NCBI GenBank assembly: GCA_964489885.1
Contig: CAZAZX010000016.1
Span: 1-26,133, forward strand
Direction: 5' to 3'
Source: CAKOTZ01 sp964489885
Lineage (GTDB): Bacteria; Bacillota; Clostridia; TANB77; CAG-508
Length of the DNA: 26,133 bases
A program made the translations under genes and the position numbers. The notes under the pieces were generated by a model, which searched no databases, had not been told where the DNA came from, and was given only the letters and a program-made list of their open reading frames with translations. The stretch's first letter is position 1, and each line of letters opens with the position of its first letter. Below are positions 16,060 through 23,259 of the stretch, one piece after another.

Positions 16060-16103
16060 ATAACCCCAAATATTAGATAAGGCAATCTAACATTTAGGGT
16101 TAT
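16060..16103 (-). terminator. Terminator of ftsH
   Basis: A 19-bp stem with two mismatches (16060-16078 with 16085-16103) and a 6-nt loop, followed on the - strand by TTTTTG. It begins 12 bp past the ftsH stop. Confidence 0.85.
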
Positions 16104-16115
16104 CACACTTTTTTA

Positions 16116-17921
16116 TTATTGATTAAATATTTCGTCAAACTCTTCTCCGTCAATCTTTTCTTTTTCTAGTAATACTGCTGCAACCTTATGAAGTTTTTCC
16201 TCATTATCATTAAGTATTTTTAATGCTCTCATATATCCATTATCTATTATCTTCTTAATTTCTTCATCAATAATTCCTGCTGTTTCTTCACTATAGTTTC
16301 TTTGCTGATTAAAATCTCTTCCCAAGAAAACTTCTTCTTGATTTGTACCAAACATTATAGTTCCTAAACGATCACTCATACCATATTTCATTACCATTTG
16401 ACGTGCTATATTGGTTGCTCTTTCAATATCATTACTTGCACCAGTTGATATATCATTTAAAATCAACTGTTCTGATGCTCTACCTCCAAGCATTGAAACA
16501 ATAGTTTCTTCCATCTCTGTTTTTGACATAAATGATTTATCTTCTGTTGGACGATACATAGTATATCCTCCAGCCATTCCTCTAGGCACTATAGAAATTT
16601 GATGTACAGGGTCTTGTGTAGGTAAATATCTACTTACGACAGCATGACCTGCCTCATGATAAGCAACTAATTTTTGCTCTTTTGGACTTCTAACTCTTGT
16701 TCTTTTTTCTGGTCCCATTGTTACTTTAACCATTGCATCTTCTATTTCTTGCATTTCAATTACTTTTTTATTTCTTCTTGCAGCCAACAATGCTGCTTCA
16801 TTTAATACATTCTCTAAATCTGCACCAGCAAATCCTGCTGTATTTTTTGCTATTACTTTTAAGTCCACATCATCTCCTAATTTCTTCTTTCTAGAGTGAA
16901 CTTCAAGTATTTGTTCTCTCGCTTTAACATCAGGTTCTGAAACCACAATTTGTCTATCAAATCTTCCAGGTCTTAATAGTGCTTTATCTAATACATCTGG
17001 TCTATTAGTAGCTGCAAGAACTATTACGCCCTCATTTGCTGAGAATCCATCCATTTCTACTAATAATTGGTTTAGTGTTTGTTCTCTTTCATCATGTCCA
17101 CCGCCTAAACCAGCACCTCTTTGACGACCAACAGCATCAATTTCATCTATAAATATAATACATGGTGCATTTTTCTTAGCTTGTTCAAACAAATCTCTTA
17201 CTCTTGATGCACCTACACCAACAAACATTTCAACAAAGTCTGAACCACTTATTATAAAAAATGGTACTCCTGCTTCTCCCGCAACAGCCTTTGCTAATAA
17301 TGTTTTACCAGTTCCTGGATGTCCAACAAGCAATACTCCTTTTGGAATTCTTGCTCCCATATCTGTGAACTTTTTAGGTGCTTTTAGGAATTCTACTATT
17401 TCCTGTAATTCTTCTTTTTCTTCATCAACACCAGCAACATCATTAAAAGTAATAACATTTTTATCTGTATTGCCAATTAACCTTGCCCTACTTTTTCCAA
17501 ATGTCATTGTTCGACTTCCGCCACCCTGTTGATTATTCATTGTCATAAAGAATAGGAATAAGAATAATATAATTAATATTCCAAATGGTGACAACAAGCT
17601 AAGCATTGTTATAGCAAATGACTGAGATTTTTCTGTTAATTGGAAATTGCCAGCAGCTAAACTTTCCTGAGTGTATTCTAAAAAGCTTTGCATATCTGGG
17701 ATATTAACCTCTTTTTGATTATTTTCACCCTTTAATGTAACTAAAGCAGTTTTTCCATTTGATTCAACTTCTACTTCTGAAACTTCTCCACTTTCTATTT
17801 TCATTAATAAGTCTGAATAATTCATTTTTGTATCATTATTATCTGCAATAGATACAAAAATAAATACTGTAATTACTATTATTACTAGCCACATGGCTAT
17901 AGTTTTTATTCCGTTTTTCAA
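16116..17921 (-). CDS. ftsH: ATP-dependent zinc metalloprotease FtsH
   Basis: A 601-residue membrane-anchored AAA+ protease that degrades damaged or regulatory membrane and cytosolic proteins. Two membrane segments (about 8-26 and 105-127) flank an extracytoplasmic domain. The AAA module has Walker A GHPGTGKT (200-207, with H where P is usual), Walker B CIIFIDEIDAVGRQRG and the arginine-finger region RPGRFDRQI. The zinc site is HEAGH (422-426). The start is TTG with an AAGGAGG site. It follows tilS, the usual order in Bacillota. A promoter (17959-17987) overlaps the tilS end, so it can be expressed alone as well as from rplI. Confidence 0.97.
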   Translation of the reverse strand: MKNGIKTIAMWLVIIVITVFIFVSIADNNDTKMNYSDLLMKIESGEVSEVEVESNGKTALVTLKGENNQKEVNIPDMQSFLEYTQESLAAGNFQLTEKSQSFAITMLSLLSPFGILIILFLFLFFMTMNNQQGGGSRTMTFGKSRARLIGNTDKNVITFNDVAGVDEEKEELQEIVEFLKAPKKFTDMGARIPKGVLLVGHPGTGKTLLAKAVAGEAGVPFFIISGSDFVEMFVGVGASRVRDLFEQAKKNAPCIIFIDEIDAVGRQRGAGLGGGHDEREQTLNQLLVEMDGFSANEGVIVLAATNRPDVLDKALLRPGRFDRQIVVSEPDVKAREQILEVHSRKKKLGDDVDLKVIAKNTAGFAGADLENVLNEAALLAARRNKKVIEMQEIEDAMVKVTMGPEKRTRVRSPKEQKLVAYHEAGHAVVSRYLPTQDPVHQISIVPRGMAGGYTMYRPTEDKSFMSKTEMEETIVSMLGGRASEQLILNDISTGASNDIERATNIARQMVMKYGMSDRLGTIMFGTNQEEVFLGRDFNQQRNYSEETAGIIDEEIKKIIDNGYMRALKILNDNEEKLHKVAAVLLEKEKIDGEEFDEIFNQ

Positions 17922-17958
17922 AATATTCCTCCTTGTTTTTTTATTCTCATCAAATTAG

Positions 17959-17987
17959 AATATAGCATATATTTCACATCATTGCAA
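17959..17987 (-). promoter_or_regulatory. Internal promoter for ftsH
   Basis: TTGCAA (17982-17987, within the last tilS codons), 17-bp spacer, TATATT (17959-17964) on the - strand, about 38 bp before the ftsH TTG. Confidence 0.5.
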
Positions 17988-18984
17988 TATTTTTTTTGAA
18001 TTTGAAATAAAATAAATTTTCTTATTCTTTACTAAAATTTTTACATATTTTTTTGGTATGAGATACTTATTCCCTATATTTTTATTGCATAATTTTATTA
18101 TGTCATCTATATTTATTTTTTGAATATCTTTAGATGTTCCGCACAAATTAGATATCGTATTAATAATTAATTTTTTCTTTATTACAATATCTAAATTATT
18201 AAATTCTTTTAAGGAAAATATTATTTGAGTATCAGTTTTTGCAATTAATACTTTCTTATATGCCTCTAAAACAAGTTTGTTTATATAATTTGTTTCTTCT
18301 CTCGCAATTTCTCCTAAGCGATTTAAATTTATGAGTATATTGGGATTAAATTCTTTCTTTAAATATGGTATACATATATTTCTAATTTTATTCCTTGTAT
18401 AATTGTTTTCCAAGTTAGACTCATCTATTCTAGGATTTAATTTTTTTTCTTTACAATATTCTTCAATTTCTGTCCTATCTATTTCAATAAGTGGTCTAAT
18501 ATATCTATTATTTCTTATAGGTTCAATACCCTTTAATCCCGAAATACCAGAACCGCGGATTATATTCATAATGATTGTTTCAGCATTATCGTTCAAATTA
18601 TGAGCTATTGCAATTTTATTAGCATCATTTTGTTTAGACACTTCTTCAAAAAAATCATATCTTATTTTTCTGCCAGTTTCTTCTAACCCTCTATTTTCCT
18701 TTTTAGCAATTTTATTTACATCTACTTTCTTAACAAAAAAAGGAATATTTTTTCTATTACAATAATCATTTACAAAATTTTGATCAATTATTGCATTTTT
18801 TCTCAATCCATGATTAATATGTGCAACAAAAATTTTAAAATTTAAATATCCTTGCCTGTTTAATTCATAAAGTATATTCAAAAGACAAATAGAGTCCGGA
18901 CCTCCTGAAACACCGAACTACTATTTTGTCGCCATTATTTATTAAATTGTATTTTTTTATAGTTTTTTTTACTTTGTCTATCAA
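17979..18984 (-). CDS. tilS: tRNA(Ile)-lysidine synthase TilS, read through a +1 shift at CGG
   Basis: TilS ligates lysine to C34 of tRNA-Ile(CAU) so that it reads AUA, an essential step. From a TTG start (18984, overlapping the dnaB TGA, with AGAAGG about 8 nt upstream) the protein runs IDKVKKTIKKYNLINNGDKIVV, written here in part, to CGG at codon 24 (18913-18915). Skipping the C gives G-V-S-G-G-P-D-S, the PP-loop that binds ATP. Without the shift this catalytic loop is lost and translation stops 16 codons on. Downstream are VAHINHGLRKNA, HNLNDNAETIIMNIIRGSG, RPLIEIDRTEIEEYC and ENNYTRNKIRN. The joined length is 334 residues, near the short TilS type (as in Aquifex), lacking the C-terminal domain of longer forms. 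Function is confident; start and shift are inferred. Confidence 0.9.
18913..18915 (-). other. CGG +1 frameshift site in tilS
   Basis: Zero frame: ATA GTA GTT CGG TGT TTC AGG AGG TCC GGA. Skipping the C gives GTA GTT GGT GTT TCA GGA GGT CCG GAC, i.e. VVGVSGGPD. The break is three codons before the PP-loop, so the true frame is not in doubt. The residue is Gly if GGT is read, which suits a position that is Gly or Ala in the family. Confidence 0.9.
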
Positions 18985-20315
18985 TCATCAAACCTTCTTT
19001 CTAAGTTTGCAAATTTAGTATATTCATTTAGCCATGCAAGTTTGATTGTGCCTGTTGAACCAGCCCTTTGCTTTGCAATAATGACTTCTGCAATATTTTT
19101 TTCTTCACTATTTTCATTATAATAATCATCTCTATAAAGAAACATAACAATATCAGCATCTTGTTCAATTGCTCCGGACTCTCTCAAATCAGAAAGAATA
19201 GGTCTATGGTCTTCTTTTCTTTGTTCAGGTGCTCTAGAAAGTTGAGACAAAGCAACAACTGGAACATTTAATTCTTTAGCAAGAATTTTTAATGATCTGC
19301 TTATTTCTGAAATTTCTTGTTCACGCCCTGTACTTTTTCCTGTTCCCTTAATTAATTGCAAATAGTCTATTACAATCAATCCTATGTTTTTTTCTAATTT
19401 TAATTTTCTACATTTTGTTCTAATTTCTGTTATAGAAATGCCTGGTGTATCATCTATATAAATCGGGGCTTCCGAAATTGGTCCAAGTGCAGAGGCAAGT
19501 TTTGTCCAATCTTCTTCTTCAATTTGACCTGTTCTAATTTTATTTCCATTAACTAAGGCTTCACTACAAAGAATTCTGTTCGCAACTTGTTCTTTCGACA
19601 TTTCTAGATTAAATATTACTGTTGGTACTCCATATCTTATAGCAACATTAGAAGCTATATTAATTGCAAAGGCAGATTTACCCATTGCTGGTCTTGCAGC
19701 AATTAATATTAAATCTGAATTTTGAAGTCCTGCCGTTTTGTTATCTAATTCAATAAAACCAGTAGCTAATCCAGAAATTGAATCTTGTTTATTATATAAT
19801 TTTTCTATTTGAGCAAATGTTTCAACTAAAACATCTTTTATTGGTGTGTACGTTGTTTTCGTCCTTTGTTTTAAAATATCAAAAATTTTCTGTTCAGCCT
19901 TATCCATTACGTCTTCGACTTCTTCTGTTTGAGCATATCCTAAATCAATAATTTCATTTGCAGTTTTTATAAGATTCCTTAAAATAGCCTTTTCTTCAAC
20001 TATCTTTATATATTGTTCGACATTTGCAGAAGTTGGAGCCTTATCTGGCAATGTTGCTAAATATTCAAGGCCACCAACTTTATCAAACTTGCTCATTGAT
20101 ATAAGTTCATCTTTAACCGTTATAATGTCAATTGGTTCAGCCTTATTATACAAATTAAATATAGATTCAAATACAGCCTTATTGTCCTCTCTATAAAAAT
20201 CTTGTGGCTTTAAAACTTCAAGTGCTGCCATTACAGCATCTTTATCAGTTAACATACTACCAATAATTGCTTGCTCTGCTTCTATATCATGTGGTGGAAT
20301 TTTTCCTATTTCCAT
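18981..20315 (-). CDS. dnaB: Replicative DNA helicase DnaB (DnaC in Bacillus naming)
   Basis: A helicase of about 444 residues that unwinds DNA at the replication fork. The N-terminal domain (IPPHDIEAEQAIIGSML) is typical. The RecA-like C-terminal domain has Walker A ARPAMGKSAF, FNLEMSKEQVANRILC, Walker B LIVIDYLQLI, LSQLSRAPEQR and DLRESGAIEQDADIVMFLYR. AAGGA directly touches the ATG at 20324 but stands 9 nt before the ATG at 20315, so the latter is preferred. It follows rplI as in many Bacillota, and tilS starts on its stop codon. Confidence 0.96.
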   Translation of the reverse strand: MEIGKIPPHDIEAEQAIIGSMLTDKDAVMAALEVLKPQDFYREDNKAVFESIFNLYNKAEPIDIITVKDELISMSKFDKVGGLEYLATLPDKAPTSANVEQYIKIVEEKAILRNLIKTANEIIDLGYAQTEEVEDVMDKAEQKIFDILKQRTKTTYTPIKDVLVETFAQIEKLYNKQDSISGLATGFIELDNKTAGLQNSDLILIAARPAMGKSAFAINIASNVAIRYGVPTVIFNLEMSKEQVANRILCSEALVNGNKIRTGQIEEEDWTKLASALGPISEAPIYIDDTPGISITEIRTKCRKLKLEKNIGLIVIDYLQLIKGTGKSTGREQEISEISRSLKILAKELNVPVVALSQLSRAPEQRKEDHRPILSDLRESGAIEQDADIVMFLYRDDYYNENSEEKNIAEVIIAKQRAGSTGTIKLAWLNEYTKFANLERRFDD

Positions 20316-20343
20316 TTTGCTCATTCCTTTTTATCTATATTAT

Positions 20344-20790
20344 CTATAATGCTGTTATAATTAATTTTAATGTTGCACTTATTTCTTCAAATAATTTTAT
20401 TTCAATGTTAAAACTTCCTAAATTTTTTATTGTTTCTTTTAATACAATCTTCTTTTTATCTACTTCTATATTATATTCATTTTTTAGTGTTTCAGCAATT
20501 TCTTTGCTTGTTACACCTCCAAAAATTTTACCATTATCACCAGCTTTTACCTTTAATTCAAGTTTTATTTCTTCTATTTTTTTAGCTGTATTTAATGCAT
20601 TTTCTCTTTCTAATTCTCTCTTATGTGCCTTAGAATCTTGTTTATTTTTTAATCTTCCCATATTTCCACTATCTGCTTCAACAGCTAGTTTTCTTGGCAA
20701 TAAAAAGTTTTTAGCATAACCATCGCTTGCATTTATAACTTCATCTTTTTTTCCTACTCCTTTAATATCCTCTAATAAAATTACTTTCAT
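20344..20790 (-). CDS. rplI: 50S ribosomal protein L9
   Basis: A 148-residue L9 that binds 23S rRNA near the L1 stalk and helps keep reading-frame fidelity. The N-terminal RNA-binding domain is clear (MKVILLEDIKGVGKKDEVIN, DGYAKNFLLPRKLA), followed by the long connecting helix and the C-terminal domain (DNGKIFGGVTSKEIAETLK). The start ATG has a GGAGG site. It is first in the rplI-dnaB-tilS-ftsH unit. L9 mutations are known to raise frameshifting and hopping in E. coli, which is a point of interest in a genome that appears to use frameshifting. Confidence 0.97.
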   Translation of the reverse strand: MKVILLEDIKGVGKKDEVINASDGYAKNFLLPRKLAVEADSGNMGRLKNKQDSKAHKRELERENALNTAKKIEEIKLELKVKAGDNGKIFGGVTSKEIAETLKNEYNIEVDKKKIVLKETIKNLGSFNIEIKLFEEISATLKLIITAL

Positions 20791-20829
20791 AACTCGCTAC
20801 CTCCATATAAAGTATGTTTCTTTTGAATT

Positions 20830-20858
20830 ATTATATATGCTTTAAAATAGTTTGTCAA
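20830..20858 (-). promoter_or_regulatory. Strong SigA-type promoter for rplI-dnaB-tilS
   Basis: Perfect TTGACA (20853-20858) and perfect TATAAT (20830-20835) on the - strand with 17-bp spacing, 40 bp before the rplI start. Confidence 0.85.
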
Positions 20859-20943
20859 CGATACCAAATCTTTTAAGTTTGCATAAAATACGCCATATTT
20901 CGTATATAGTAAATCGGATAAAATAACTTTACTATTTGGTAAG

Positions 20944-20965
20944 AACCTTGTTATTTCACAATAAA
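20944..20965 (+). repeat. Recurrent hairpin-associated motif, copy 3
   Basis: AACCTTGTTATTTCAC plus AATAAA, touching the hairpin at 20967-21003. It matches the copies at 5701-5722 and 13009-13030. A weak + strand promoter (TTGCAT, 18 bp, TATATA, about 20877-20906) lies upstream, but no gene follows on that strand. Confidence 0.55.
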
Positions 20966-20966
20966 A

Positions 20967-21003
20967 AAATAAATGTAAACACCTTTTGTGCCTACATTTA
21001 TTT
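20967..21003 (-). terminator. Terminator of the right-hand operon
   Basis: An 11-bp perfect stem (20967-20977 with 20993-21003), extendable by five more pairs including G-U, leaves a loop of about five bases. A run of seven As on the + strand gives the T run on the - strand. It lies 18 bp past the stop of the DUF1292 gene. Confidence 0.8.
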
Positions 21004-21021
21004 ACTAATTTCTTTATAATC

Positions 21022-21345
21022 TTAATCATCTAAAAAATTAAATTCATCTTTAAATTTTTCTTTAAAAATTTCAAATACCTTGTTTAATGTTTCTTCATCA
21101 TCAACACTAACATATGTTTCTTCATCAGAATCATCTCCAGTGTCTTCAACTTTAAGAATTACAACTTCACCATCTTCGTCATCCTCTTCTTCTTCAACTG
21201 GCAATAAGATAGCATATTGTTCTGAGTCTAATTCAATTAAATCTAAGAATTCAAATTGAACCTCATTTCCATCTTCATCATTTAGTACAACTAAATTTGA
21301 TAATTCTTCCTCTTCCATATTTGGATTGTTTTTTTCGTTATCCAT
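21022..21345 (-). CDS. DUF1292 family acidic protein (YrzB-like)
   Basis: A 107-residue very acidic protein with the DUF1292 pattern (NLVVLNDEDGNEVQFEFLDL, YAILLPVEE, VVILKVED, VDDEETLNKVFEIFKEKF). The function is unknown in the family. It follows ireB and ruvX, the conserved order ireB-ruvX-yrzB in Bacillota, which supports the call. The ATG has a GAAAGGAG site. It is the last gene before the terminator. Confidence 0.9.
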   Translation of the reverse strand: MDNEKNNPNMEEEELSNLVVLNDEDGNEVQFEFLDLIELDSEQYAILLPVEEEEDDEDGEVVILKVEDTGDDSDEETYVSVDDEETLNKVFEIFKEKFKDEFNFLDD

Positions 21346-21390
21346 GTTTTCTCCTTTCGAAATTTATATAATTTAAATTTTAAAACCACT

Positions 21391-21814
21391 TTAATCTTTT
21401 TTTGAACTATTTATATATGTTTCTAAAATATACACTGCTGAAATAGTATCAACTAAATCTTTCTTTTTTCTATTTTTTACATTCAAAAAATTCATTGTTT
21501 TATGTGCTTCAACTGTTGTTAATCTTTCATCAACAGTTTTTATTTCTATTTTTCCAAACCTACATTTTAGTTTATGGATAAAGTTATTAGTTACTTCTAC
21601 TCTTCCGAGTCTTAGTTCCATTCATATTTATAGGCATTCCTAAAACAATAGTAGTAACATTATACTCATTTATAATTTCTTCAATTCTCTTTAAAAGAAC
21701 TTTGTCATTGCCGTTATAGTGAATCGTTTCTAATCCTTGTGCAGTTATTCCTAATGGATCGGTAATAGCTATTCCAACTCTACTATCTCCATAATCAATA
21801 CCTAATATACGCAT
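21391..21814 (-). CDS. ruvX: RuvX/YqgF nuclease-fold protein, read through a +1 shift at CGG
   Basis: RuvX/YqgF is an RNase H-fold protein: a putative Holliday junction resolvase, and in E. coli needed for 16S rRNA 5' end processing. The N-terminal half has MRILGIDYGDSRVGIAITD and VLGMPINMNGTK. Codon 70 is CGG (21605-21607) and the zero frame stops six codons later. Skipping the C gives GRVEVTNNF and the catalytic TVDERLTTVEAHKTM, ending normally. The joined length is 140 residues, as in the family. The ATG at 21814, 1 nt after the ireB stop, is preferred over a TTG at 21832 because homologs begin MRILGIDYG. Function assignment is confident; the shift is inferred. Confidence 0.9.
21605..21607 (-). 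other. CGG +1 frameshift site in ruvX
   Basis: Zero frame: GGA ACT AAG ACT CGG AAG AGT AGA AGT AAC TAA. Skipping the C gives ACT GGA AGA GTA GAA GTA ACT AAT, restoring the RuvX frame. Confidence 0.87.
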
Positions 21815-21815
21815 A

Positions 21816-22070
21816 CTAGTCTTCTTTTCCAACGTAATATTTTACCATATTCTCAAGTAATTCATCTCTTTCTATTTGTCTAATTAAGCTTCTTGCATTA
21901 TTATGGCTTGTTATATATGTTGGATCTCCTGATAAAATATATCCAACTATTTGATTTATAGGATTATATCCCTTTTCAACTAAAGCTGCATATACTTCTT
22001 TTAGAATTTCTTGTGATTTAGCATTTTTTTGTTTTTCAACATCAAAATTCATTGTTTTATCTAAATCCAT
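21816..22070 (-). CDS. ireB: IreB family regulatory phosphoprotein (DUF965)
   Basis: An 84-residue IreB/YrzL protein: MNFDVEKQKNAKSQEILKEV, ALVEKGYNPINQIVGYILSG and DPTYITSHNNARSLIRQIER match the family end to end. In Enterococcus it is a target of the kinase IreK and limits cephalosporin resistance. The conserved threonines near the N-terminus (DKTMNFD) fit the phosphorylation site. It usually sits between alaS and ruvX; ruvX is here, but alaS is replaced upstream by the GAF-like gene. The ATG has an AAGGGAT site. Confidence 0.95.
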   Translation of the reverse strand: MDLDKTMNFDVEKQKNAKSQEILKEVYAALVEKGYNPINQIVGYILSGDPTYITSHNNARSLIRQIERDELLENMVKYYVGKED

Positions 22071-22096
22071 TTAAGCACCAATCCCTTCTAATTATT

Positions 22097-23245
22097 TTAT
22101 ACGTAATTAATATCGCTTTCTTTTACATCAGCTTCATCTAAATATTCTTCTAATTTTTTTGTTACACCATCCATAGATGTTCCCTTATAATATGTTGAAA
22201 CAACAAAGTTTAATTTAGGTGATACATAAACAATATCCTTTTTCTTTGATTTTTTAGTTTCCTTTTCTTTAGTTTCATCCTTTTTTGTTGTTTTTTTAGT
22301 CTTTGGAGCTTTTTCATAAGGCACTTTTATTTTTTCAACATATTTCTTTATATCTGAAATAAACCCTTGAACGCTATCTGGTTCCACACCAGAAAATACA
22401 ATAACAAACTTTGGTCCCATATATCTTACAAACAAATATTCATTTGATAAACTAGACTTTATTGTCTTGCTAAGTTCAGTTATTATTTGATTACCAACTT
22501 CTCTACTATATGTTAAATTTATATCAGGTAGATTTATTACCTTAAACATACAAACAGTTGATACTAAATATTTATCAACAATTTTCTTTCCTGTTCCATA
22601 CAAATATTCTGCAGACTTAAGATTTGTGAACAAATCAGTTCTTGGAATATTTTCTATAGTATTTTGATAAGCAACGGTTTTCAATACTGCTACAATGTTT
22701 TCTCTAATAATTTCTAAAATTGCATTATCTAATTTATCAAAAGCATGCTTTTGACCGCTCTCAATAAACCAATATCCAATATATACGCTGTCAATATATA
22801 AAGGGAAAAACATTGCTGACTTAGCTCTTCCAAATTCCATTTTCTGATATGGTAGGCTTTCTTCATCGTTTTCTATTGTTACATATTTAGGTACAGCATT
22901 AGCTATACTTTCTTTAAATAAATCTTCTTTATGAAGATTTTTTAACATATCCCAATGTTTTTCTTCAACATTTGTAGCCTTTATCACATATTCAGCACCA
23001 TCAAAGGCTACAATAGTAGAATATTTAATTTCAAATTGTTCAATTAATGTTTCATTTATTTTCTTTATTTTATCGTCAACTGATATTTCTTCTCCAATAA
23101 CATTCATAAAATCTTGTAATACATTTAAATTACTAATTTTTTGATTGATATTAGCAAATGCCTTTCTTTCATTATATAATTTTACATTATATATAATCAA
23201 TCCAACAATAAAACCAGAAAGAATTATTATTATAGCTAGTACCAA
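22097..23245 (-). CDS. Membrane-anchored GAF plus degenerate GGDEF protein
   Basis: A protein of about 382 residues with one N-terminal membrane segment (about 1-20), a GAF-like sensor domain (about 45-195) and a region that looks like a GGDEF domain (about 200-382). The latter starts with RTDLFTNLKSAEYL, like the usual TDxLTGLxNRR, but the signature GGDEF is replaced in RYMGPKFVIVF, so cyclase activity is unlikely. A lysine-rich insert (about 311-336) interrupts it. It may bind a ligand or a partner. TTG at 23245 is preferred because GAGGTGA, a full match to the 16S tail, lies 5 nt before it; a GTG at 23254 lies within that site. It directly follows the CpaE-like gene, so a shared role is likely. 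Domain calls are by pattern only. Confidence 0.65.
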   Translation of the reverse strand: MVLAIIIILSGFIVGLIIYNVKLYNERKAFANINQKISNLNVLQDFMNVIGEEISVDDKIKKINETLIEQFEIKYSTIVAFDGAEYVIKATNVEEKHWDMLKNLHKEDLFKESIANAVPKYVTIENDEESLPYQKMEFGRAKSAMFFPLYIDSVYIGYWFIESGQKHAFDKLDNAILEIIRENIVAVLKTVAYQNTIENIPRTDLFTNLKSAEYLYGTGKKIVDKYLVSTVCMFKVINLPDINLTYSREVGNQIITELSKTIKSSLSNEYLFVRYMGPKFVIVFSGVEPDSVQGFISDIKKYVEKIKVPYEKAPKTKKTTKKDETKEKETKKSKKKDIVYVSPKLNFVVSTYYKGTSMDGVTKKLEEYLDEADVKESDINYV

Positions 23246-23259
23246 TAAATTCACCTCAT

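Noticed and set aside
18982..18988. ATG at 18988 as the tilS start
   Set aside because: That frame reads a few codons to a stop and does not lead into the TilS N-terminus; the TTG at 18984 does.
20787..21029. An 80-residue - strand reading frame
   Set aside because: It runs through the terminator hairpin at 20967-21003 and the perfect rplI promoter at 20830-20858, and has no recognisable domain or binding site.
2413..21814. Sequencing or assembly errors as the cause of the five frame breaks
   Set aside because: Errors would favour A/T homopolymers, of which this window has very many, and would hit random codons in both directions. All five breaks are +1 at CGG, and four have no homopolymer at the break. 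Raw reads were not available, so this is strong but not final.
2413..21814. Pseudogenes (decay of miaA, tilS, ruvX and the DUF2298 gene)
   Set aside because: Both halves of each gene stay conserved with intact motifs, normal total length and good start sites, and tilS is normally essential. Decay would also bring other stops, deletions and shifts, none of which are seen.
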